This document shows, one piece after another, positions 58,355 through 64,000 of a stretch of 64,000 bases of DNA. This DNA comes from Seongchinamella unica (GTDB lineage Bacteria; Pseudomonadota; Gammaproteobacteria; Pseudomonadales; Halieaceae), in assembly GCF_004354085.1 (NCBI RefSeq), contig NZ_SMSE01000001.1:543335-607334 (forward strand). Direction: 5' to 3'. The position numbers were made by a program, and so were the translations under genes. Below the pieces are notes generated by a model. It had not been told where the DNA came from. It ran no database searches and was given only the letters and a program-made list of their open reading frames with translations. Numbering within the stretch: the stretch's first letter is position 1; each line of letters opens with the position of its first letter.

Positions 58355-58939
58355 ATGCCTGCAACACGTTGCACCTGGTGCGGCACTGATCCGCTATACA
58401 TCCAATACCACGACAAGGAGTGGGGAGTGCCGGTATGGGACGATCAGGTCCTGTTCGAATTTCTTGTCCTGGAAGGCGCACAGGCAGGCCTGTCCTGGAT
58501 TACCGTTTTGCGCAAGCGCGACGCCTACCGCAAACTGTTCAGCAATTTCGACGCGCAAACTGTCGCTCACTACACCGACAAACGTCTGGAAAAGTTACTT
58601 CTTGATCCCGGTATCATCCGCAATCGGCTCAAGGTATTCGGCGCGCGGAAGAATGCCCGGGCCTTCCTGGAAGTACAGGCCGAAAAAGGGAGCTTTGCCA
58701 ACTACATATGGGACTTCGTCGACGGCGCTCCCATCCAGAACCGGTGGCAGTCCATGTCAGAGGTTCCAGCGACAAGCCCCATTTCCGACGCGCTGAGCAA
58801 GGACATGAAGAGGCGCGGTTTCACCTTCGTTGGCTCCACCATTATGTATGCCCACATGCAGGCTACTGGCATGGTCAACGATCACACCACCGATTGCTTC
58901 CGCCACCGGGAATGCAAATCGCTGGCTACACGGTCCTGA
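58355..58939 (+). CDS. tag: DNA-3-methyladenine glycosylase I
   Basis: 194 residues. RCTWCGTDPLYIQYHDKEWGVPVWDD is the family start with the zinc Cys/His residues; LFEFLVLEGAQAGLSWITVLRKR and GFTFVGSTIMYAHMQATGMVNDH are signature segments, with the C-terminal zinc ligands in CFRHREC. Removes 3-methyladenine from DNA. Ribosome site GGAG. Its end overlaps the MATE gene start. Confidence 0.95.
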   Translation: MPATRCTWCGTDPLYIQYHDKEWGVPVWDDQVLFEFLVLEGAQAGLSWITVLRKRDAYRKLFSNFDAQTVAHYTDKRLEKLLLDPGIIRNRLKVFGARKNARAFLEVQAEKGSFANYIWDFVDGAPIQNRWQSMSEVPATSPISDALSKDMKRRGFTFVGSTIMYAHMQATGMVNDHTTDCFRHRECKSLATRS

Positions 58940-60300
58940 GGCCCGTGGATTCAGACAGCAACCAGCTATCATCTTCCAGCCTGCGGGTCTGGCAGTTGGC
59001 GTGGCCGACCATTATCTCCAACCTGCTGTTCACCACCGTCGGTTTTTGCCACATCAAGATCGTGTCTGGCCTGGGTACCAGTGCGGTCGCGGCCGTCACC
59101 AGCGGCCACCGCATTTTCTTCCTGATCCAGGCAGTATTGATGGGGGTATCCGTGGCCACTACGGCCATGGTGGCGCGCCACTGGGGTGCGAAAAAAGTGG
59201 CAGAGGCAGAACTGGTTGCCTGGACCTCAATGGCGCTTGGCCTGGCGCTTGCCATACTGCTGTCGCTGCCCGCGGTGTTCATCCCCGATGTCATCGCCAG
59301 CCTGTTCGGCCTCGACGCCGAGACCACCCGCCAGACCGCCAGCTTCATTTTCTGGCTGGGCTTGTTCAACGTGTTCTCGGCACTCAATGCGCTGTTGTCT
59401 ACTGCCCTGCGCGCCACCGGCGATGTCATAACCCCCCTCTGTTTTCTCGCCTTCAGCTCATTATTCAATGTATTGTTCGGGTACTGCCTGGCCCAAGGCG
59501 TCGGTTTTCTACCGCCCCTGGGCGTCTCTGGGGTGGCACTGGGCGGCAGTCTTGCGGGTGCGCTGGTGTCCAGTGTGTTCGCAATGGTTTGGTGGCGGGG
59601 AAAATTCAATATCAAGGCCCTGAAACAATGGCGGATAGACCGGCCGTCTGCCCGCCAACTGATCAGCATTGGTGCTCCCTCCGTGCTCGAACAGGGCTTT
59701 ATCCAGCTGGCCTTCCTGGCGTTCTTTGCCATCGTCGGTCAATACGGCACATCACCCTACGCCGCCTACGGAATTGGCATCAGCATCGTTGCTTTTTCAA
59801 TTGTGGTCGGCTTCGGCTTCGGCATTGCGGCCGCAACCCTGGTGGCTCAACAGCTGGGGGCAGGCAATCCCGAGCAGGCCAGAAAGGCCGGTTGGCGGGG
59901 GCTGCGTATGGCCCTGGCGGCCATGAGCGTGTTCTCGGTGCTGCTGGCGATCTTCGCGCGCGACCTGGCTGGCTTCATGATAGAGGACGAGGCGACCATC
60001 GGCCTGACCGTTTCCTTCATTTACATTATCGCAATCGCCCAGCCCATTATGGCAGTGGATATTACCCTCTCAGGCGCACTGCGCGGGGCTGGCGATACCC
60101 GCTTTCCTTTGCTGGCTACCGTTTGCGGTATTGTATTCGGCCGCCTGTTGCCGGCGCTGGCCTGTTTGACCCTGGAGCTACCGATTGAGGCGGTCTTCGC
60201 CGTTATGTTGCTGGACTACATCATTAAATCGAGCATGCTACTGGTGCGCTACCGGTCTGGTAAATGGCTCGGCCTCAAACTGGCCGGAGCTGGAGCCTAG
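58912..60300 (+). CDS. MATE-family efflux transporter
   Basis: 462 residues from ATG 58912 (MQIAGYTVLRPVDSDSN), overlapping tag by 28 bases; a GTG at 58945 is also possible. Twelve hydrophobic segments in two halves: WPTIISNLLFTTVGFCHIKIVSGLG and GFGFGIAAATLVAQQLGAGNPEQA in repeat 1 and 2 positions, and LSGALRGAGDTRFPLLATV near the end. Exports cationic or organic compounds with Na+ or H+. Stop overlaps the next convergent gene. Confidence 0.9.
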   Translation: MQIAGYTVLRPVDSDSNQLSSSSLRVWQLAWPTIISNLLFTTVGFCHIKIVSGLGTSAVAAVTSGHRIFFLIQAVLMGVSVATTAMVARHWGAKKVAEAELVAWTSMALGLALAILLSLPAVFIPDVIASLFGLDAETTRQTASFIFWLGLFNVFSALNALLSTALRATGDVITPLCFLAFSSLFNVLFGYCLAQGVGFLPPLGVSGVALGGSLAGALVSSVFAMVWWRGKFNIKALKQWRIDRPSARQLISIGAPSVLEQGFIQLAFLAFFAIVGQYGTSPYAAYGIGISIVAFSIVVGFGFGIAAATLVAQQLGAGNPEQARKAGWRGLRMALAAMSVFSVLLAIFARDLAGFMIEDEATIGLTVSFIYIIAIAQPIMAVDITLSGALRGAGDTRFPLLATVCGIVFGRLLPALACLTLELPIEAVFAVMLLDYIIKSSMLLVRYRSGKWLGLKLAGAGA

Positions 60301-61004
60301 CGATAGCTCACCAGCTGTTCGCCGTTCTCCTCGCCCAACAACTGCAGGAATGAACGGTCGTTGAAGTAGGAAAGGGATACCTTTTCCCCTGAATAAAACA
60401 GCTGGGATACGGAACAATTGAACACCGGCTCATAAAACTGGTAGGTCTGGCTGCCAGTGAGTCCCAGGACATGGGCAACCAGGGTGGCGATGGTGCCGCC
60501 GGAGGTAAAAATGGCGATCGTTTTGCCGCTGCCCTCTTTACGCATCACATCGGCAAGTGCAGCATGCACCTGGCCGGAATATTGCTGCCAGCTCTGGATA
60601 CCGTATTCGCTGCAATCATGACTGACCCAGTAATTGAACACGGCATCAATGACCTTCTGGTAGTCTTTGCTGTCAGATATCCCCCTTTCCAGCAGGCGTT
60701 TGAACGCCTCGCTGCGATCAGCAATCAGCGGCGCCAATTTTCTGATCTGCTCGTCATTGTTAATTTCATTGAAGCGGGTATCGACAGTATGGGGGACATC
60801 TCCGGCCAGTTCATTGCAGGCTAGCTGGCAGGTTTCCCGCTGGCGCCAGAGATCACCGCTGTAGGCAGCATTCAGCCGGACCCCGGCACGCGCCAGGTAC
60901 TGCCCCGTCCTGCTGGCCTGCAGCCGGCCCAGTGGCGACAGCTGGTCATAGTTCGCTTCGCCAAATGAGGCCTGGCCATGTCGAATGAGATAAATGGTCG
61001 CCAT
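60297..61004 (-). CDS. Histidine phosphatase superfamily protein
   Basis: 235 residues. Phospho-His motif LIRHGQASFG at 6-15; the second His lies in the FTSGGTIATLVAHVLG region and Arg/Glu residues in NEINNDEQ. Broad family; substrate unknown. Start overlaps the aceK stop by one base (TAATG), so the two are co-translated. Stop shares CTAG with the MATE gene stop. Confidence 0.87.
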   Translation of the reverse strand: MATIYLIRHGQASFGEANYDQLSPLGRLQASRTGQYLARAGVRLNAAYSGDLWRQRETCQLACNELAGDVPHTVDTRFNEINNDEQIRKLAPLIADRSEAFKRLLERGISDSKDYQKVIDAVFNYWVSHDCSEYGIQSWQQYSGQVHAALADVMRKEGSGKTIAIFTSGGTIATLVAHVLGLTGSQTYQFYEPVFNCSVSQLFYSGEKVSLSYFNDRSFLQLLGEENGEQLVSYR

Positions 61005-62740
61005 TAAGCGGCTTCTCCCCTGTCAAAACGGAATTTACGGCGGTAGGGAAAGAAACTCTCTACATAGCCACTGCGCACCTGCTCCTGCAACCCCTGCCAG
61101 AAAGAGGCCTCGTAAATATCACTGTGAATTTCATCGAAAACCTTGCGCGCCCGCTGGTTCCCGGAAAAAAACAAGGGGAACTCCTCGGGAAAAATATCGT
61201 TGGGTCCCACCGAGTACCAGGGCTGGTCAGAGAACTCTTCCTCCTCATTGCGCGGCGGAGGAATCTGCCGGAAATTGCATTCTGTCAGTGGCTGTATTTC
61301 ATCATAGTCATAGAAAACAACGCGTCCATGCCGGGTAACGCCGAAGTTCTTCAGCAGCATGTCGCCGGGAAATATGTTGGCTGCGGCCAGCTGCTTGATG
61401 GCATTGCCGTATTCATCCATCACGTCGTGCAGCTGCTCCTCGTTACAGTCCTGCAGGTACAGGTTAAGCGGTGTCATGCGCCGTTCCACGTATACATGCC
61501 TGATGATCAGCGCCTTGCCATGCTCATCAATGAGTGAGGGCGCCACCTTGTAAAGCTCATCCATCAACTCGTCCGAAAAACGTTCCCGGGCAAACGCCAG
61601 ATTGGTGAACTCCTGGGTATCAGCCATACGACCCGCCCTGTCCGAGCGCTTCACCAGTGCATACTTTTCCTTGACCTGTTCCCGGGTCATATCCTTCGGC
61701 GGGGTGAACCTGTCCTTGATAATCTTGAACACAAAGTCGTAGGACGGCAGGGTAAACACGCTCATCACCATGCCTTTGATGCCGGGCGCGACAATGAACT
61801 TGTCGGTAGTGCTGGTCATGTGACGATAGGCACAGCGATGATAATAGGTCTTGCCGTGCTTGTTGTAGCCCATGGCACTGTAGATTTCAGAGATGGGCTT
61901 GGCCGGCATCAACTGTTGCAGGAACAGGACATAGGCCGAAGGTATCCGCGCATCCACCAGAAAATAGGAGCGGGTAAAGCTGAACACCACGCTGAGTTTG
62001 TCGGCGCCGAATAGTACCGTATCCACATACACTGCACCGTTTTCGTTGTGCAATATCGGCAGCACAAAGGGCATCGAATCTTCACCGCTGATGATGCGCC
62101 CGACAATATAGGCCCCCTTGTTGCGAAAGAAGTGGCGGTCCAGCACGTCAAAACGTAGATCACCAGACGACAGATCAAGCTCCTTTACCAGATAGCTGTC
62201 GACGACCTTCATGATATTGGCTACATCACGCTGCAGGTCTTCGTAGGGGATATCGAATGCATAGTCCTGCAGGACCCTGGTCCAAATCGACTGCATGGAA
62301 TCCTGGCGTGAATAACTTCGATAGACCGCACTGACATCCGCTGGTGGCATGTCCCCCTGGGGGGAGAATACAAAGGCGTAGTCATTGCGGATTTTGCGGT
62401 GCTTGAACACCGCGCAGAACACGGAATTGTAAAAGGTCTCGGCGATCTCGAAATTGTTGTGGCCCTCGATCATCCGGGCATATATCGCGCGAACCTCATG
62501 CCAGAATTCGAAGTCCTTGAGGTGCTCACCGGCAATCAGCTCGACGTACTGGATAATCTCCGAGGTCTTCTGCTTGCGCAGATCGATACGGCGCAGGGAG
62601 GATTCCTGCAGGCCGTGCCAGTCCGCATTCTCAAAACGCGTCCTGGCCGCGAGGGTTATATTCTGGAACTCGGCAAAGAAGGCCTCAAAACCATTCAGTA
62701 TGGTTCTTGCAAATCGTTCCTTGCGCTGGTCGGTAGCCAC
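61004..62740 (-). CDS. aceK: Isocitrate dehydrogenase kinase/phosphatase
   Basis: 578 residues, normal for AceK. GTG start (MATDQRKERFARTILNGFEAFF). FSFTRSYFLVDARIPSAYVLFLQ and GKTYYHRCAYRH are family marks; KNFGVTRHGRVVFYDYDEIQPLTECNFR carries the catalytic Asp and metal residues. Switches isocitrate dehydrogenase on and off to route carbon through the glyoxylate bypass, fitting growth on steroid or fatty-acid carbon. aceA and aceB are not adjacent. Confidence 0.95.
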   Translation of the reverse strand: MATDQRKERFARTILNGFEAFFAEFQNITLAARTRFENADWHGLQESSLRRIDLRKQKTSEIIQYVELIAGEHLKDFEFWHEVRAIYARMIEGHNNFEIAETFYNSVFCAVFKHRKIRNDYAFVFSPQGDMPPADVSAVYRSYSRQDSMQSIWTRVLQDYAFDIPYEDLQRDVANIMKVVDSYLVKELDLSSGDLRFDVLDRHFFRNKGAYIVGRIISGEDSMPFVLPILHNENGAVYVDTVLFGADKLSVVFSFTRSYFLVDARIPSAYVLFLQQLMPAKPISEIYSAMGYNKHGKTYYHRCAYRHMTSTTDKFIVAPGIKGMVMSVFTLPSYDFVFKIIKDRFTPPKDMTREQVKEKYALVKRSDRAGRMADTQEFTNLAFARERFSDELMDELYKVAPSLIDEHGKALIIRHVYVERRMTPLNLYLQDCNEEQLHDVMDEYGNAIKQLAAANIFPGDMLLKNFGVTRHGRVVFYDYDEIQPLTECNFRQIPPPRNEEEEFSDQPWYSVGPNDIFPEEFPLFFSGNQRARKVFDEIHSDIYEASFWQGLQEQVRSGYVESFFPYRRKFRFDRGEAA

Positions 62741-62752
62741 AGGACAAATGCT

Positions 62753-63544
62753 TCAGGTGGACGGCACGCCCATCGTGCGCCGTAACTTGCGCATGCCGCC
62801 CAGCCAGCGGTCATAATCCTCGGTTTTGCGGCGTCGATATTCCTCAACTTCCTTGTGCGGAAGAATAAGAAAGACCTCTTTGGCAAGCCCCTCCACCACG
62901 GCGTCAGCGACGGCCTCTGGCGTGAGCACGCCGTCTACGCCTGCTGTCCCGCCACCACCACTGTCGCCGATCATGCGGGTGGCCACGGCCTGCGGGCAGA
63001 GGGCCGACACCTTGATGCCGTCATCACCGTGAGTGATCGCCAACGACTCCGCAAAACCTATCGCTGCATGCTTGGTCGTGGAATAGGCCGCATCACCTAT
63101 CTGGTTGAGCAAGCCCGCCGCCGACGCTGTGTTCAGAAAATACCCACTGCCACGTTCCAGCATACCGGGGAGGCAGGCGCGAGCAGCATAGACATGTGAC
63201 ATCACGTGGATATCCCACATAGCCTGCCAGGTTTCATTGGGCGCGGAGGTGGCCCACCAGGGCTCGCCGTCCAGGGCAATAATACCGGCATTGCTGCAGA
63301 ACAGGTCGATGGTGCCGTGTTCGGCCTCCACCTGGTCAACCATGGCCTTGATCGCAGATTCATCGCGTACGTCCACGCCGTAGGCGTCTCCGTCGATGGT
63401 TTCTGCCACGACGCGGGCATTGCTTTCTTCCAGGTCGACCACGACCACCTTGCGGGCACCTTCAGCGTGAAAGCGCTCGCACAGGGCGCGACCGATACCA
63501 TTGGCACCGCCGGTGACAACAATCAGTTTACCGGCGATGTCCAT
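62753..63544 (-). CDS. Short-chain dehydrogenase
   Basis: 263 residues. TGGANGIGRAL cofactor loop, CSNAGI, Ser in NTASAAGLLN, and YSTTKHAAI catalytic pair. The C-terminus (EVEEYRRRKTEDYDRWLGGMRKLRR) is charged and unlike the steroid-cluster SDRs. Start overlaps the stop of the upstream LLM gene by one base, so the two work together. Substrate unknown. Confidence 0.88.
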   Translation of the reverse strand: MDIAGKLIVVTGGANGIGRALCERFHAEGARKVVVVDLEESNARVVAETIDGDAYGVDVRDESAIKAMVDQVEAEHGTIDLFCSNAGIIALDGEPWWATSAPNETWQAMWDIHVMSHVYAARACLPGMLERGSGYFLNTASAAGLLNQIGDAAYSTTKHAAIGFAESLAITHGDDGIKVSALCPQAVATRMIGDSGGGGTAGVDGVLTPEAVADAVVEGLAKEVFLILPHKEVEEYRRRKTEDYDRWLGGMRKLRRTMGVPST

Positions 63545-64000
63545 CAGAGAAGCTCCTCGGCGAACAGCTCCAGCACCTCAGGATCATGCACGCCCAGGAG
63601 CATGGTTCCCACGTGCCCTTTCCTGCCAGCTTCTTTCCACCGGCCCAGGCGATCACGGATACGGTCTTTGGATCCTACCAGCGCTACCTCATCCACCAGT
63701 TCACGGGGTACTGCAGCGCAGGCGTCCTCCTGTTTGCCCGCCAGGTACAGGTCCTGGATTTTGTCGGCGGCCTCACCGTAGCCGAGTCGCGTTGTGTAGT
63801 CGTGATAGAAGTTCTTACCCTTGGCCCCCATACCGCCGATATACAGTGCCAGCCAGGGTTTGAGGGAATCGAAGGCGGCATCCAGGTCGTCGTTCATGGC
63901 GACGGATACAAAGGTCGCCACGTCAAAGTTTTCCAGGCTCTTGCCGTTGCCCGCCTTCTCAAACCCGGTTTCCAGATGCTCACCGATTATGTCGTACTTG
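63544..64000 (-). CDS. LLM-class flavin-dependent oxidoreductase (partial)
   Basis: Open from the right edge to the stop at 63544, giving the last 151 residues; the N-terminus lies outside. Visible segments: KSLENFDVATFVSVAMNDD, ALYIGGMGAKGKNFYHDY, CAAVPRELVDEVALVGSKDR and DRLGRWKEAGRKGHVGTML, which fit the C-terminal half of luciferase-like (F420/FMN) monooxygenases. Coupled to the SDR; similar pairs occur in steroid and xenobiotic clusters, so it may be a lateral part of that metabolism. Confidence 0.8.
   Translation of the reverse strand, partial: KYDIIGEHLETGFEKAGNGKSLENFDVATFVSVAMNDDLDAAFDSLKPWLALYIGGMGAKGKNFYHDYTTRLGYGEAADKIQDLYLAGKQEDACAAVPRELVDEVALVGSKDRIRDRLGRWKEAGRKGHVGTMLLGVHDPEVLELFAEELL

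Overview
The window is about 64 kb of a GC-rich chromosome (about 60% G+C in most genes) with dense, gammaproteobacterial gene content. It carries a type II secretion operon, fabV, aceEF, aceK, nadA, bepA and tusA. Together with a steroid ring-degradation cluster and glucosylglycerate metabolism, this suggests a marine gammaproteobacterium of the Cellvibrionales type (Halieaceae or Spongiibacteraceae-like). That placement is inference; there is no rRNA gene in the window to settle it.

Layout. 1-4961 (- strand): type II secretion genes gspE-F-G-H-I-J, with J cut by the left edge. 5126-20308 (- strand): a long run that matches, gene by gene, the actinobacterial KstR2 regulon for degradation of the last two steroid rings (fadD3, ipdA, ipdB, ipdC, echA20, ipdF, fadA6, fadE30-like). 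It also has two alpha/beta-type acyl-CoA dehydrogenase pairs, a second thiolase, a second SDR, and two adjacent Lrp/AsnC regulators where actinobacteria use the TetR protein KstR2. 20457-22547: a metallo-beta-lactamase-fold hydrolase and the enoyl-ACP reductase FabV. 22625-27385: four tightly packed genes that together make and break down glucosylglycerate. 27467-31905: pyruvate dehydrogenase aceE-aceF, without lpd. 32164-39104: M16 protease, PerM-family membrane protein, TusA, BepA and NadA. 39201-40620: a Ddn-family protein and a crotonase.

40870-45763 holds three consecutive c-di-GMP enzymes. They are followed by a secreted subtilase (45787-47745) and a small secreted protein built from 13-residue GYKWGLR-type repeats (48102-48761). 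Next come two large sensor kinases with periplasmic beta-propeller repeats (48939-56475). The two sensors lie in an AT-rich island whose right border falls inside the second sensor gene, which suggests a mosaic gene. After them come a divergent ApbE-like protein, another crotonase, tag, a MATE transporter, a histidine phosphatase overlapping aceK, an SDR, and a partial LLM-class oxidoreductase cut by the right edge.

How the genes may work together. The steroid block would take the propionate side-chain intermediate HIP (left after rings A/B are removed) to CoA esters and then to central metabolism; the A/B-ring genes are not here. The 40.8-56.5 kb block reads as a possible surface/signalling locus: sensors with phosphorelay domains, c-di-GMP enzymes as outputs, and a secreted repeat protein as possible matrix component or ligand. 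That link is inference from position only.
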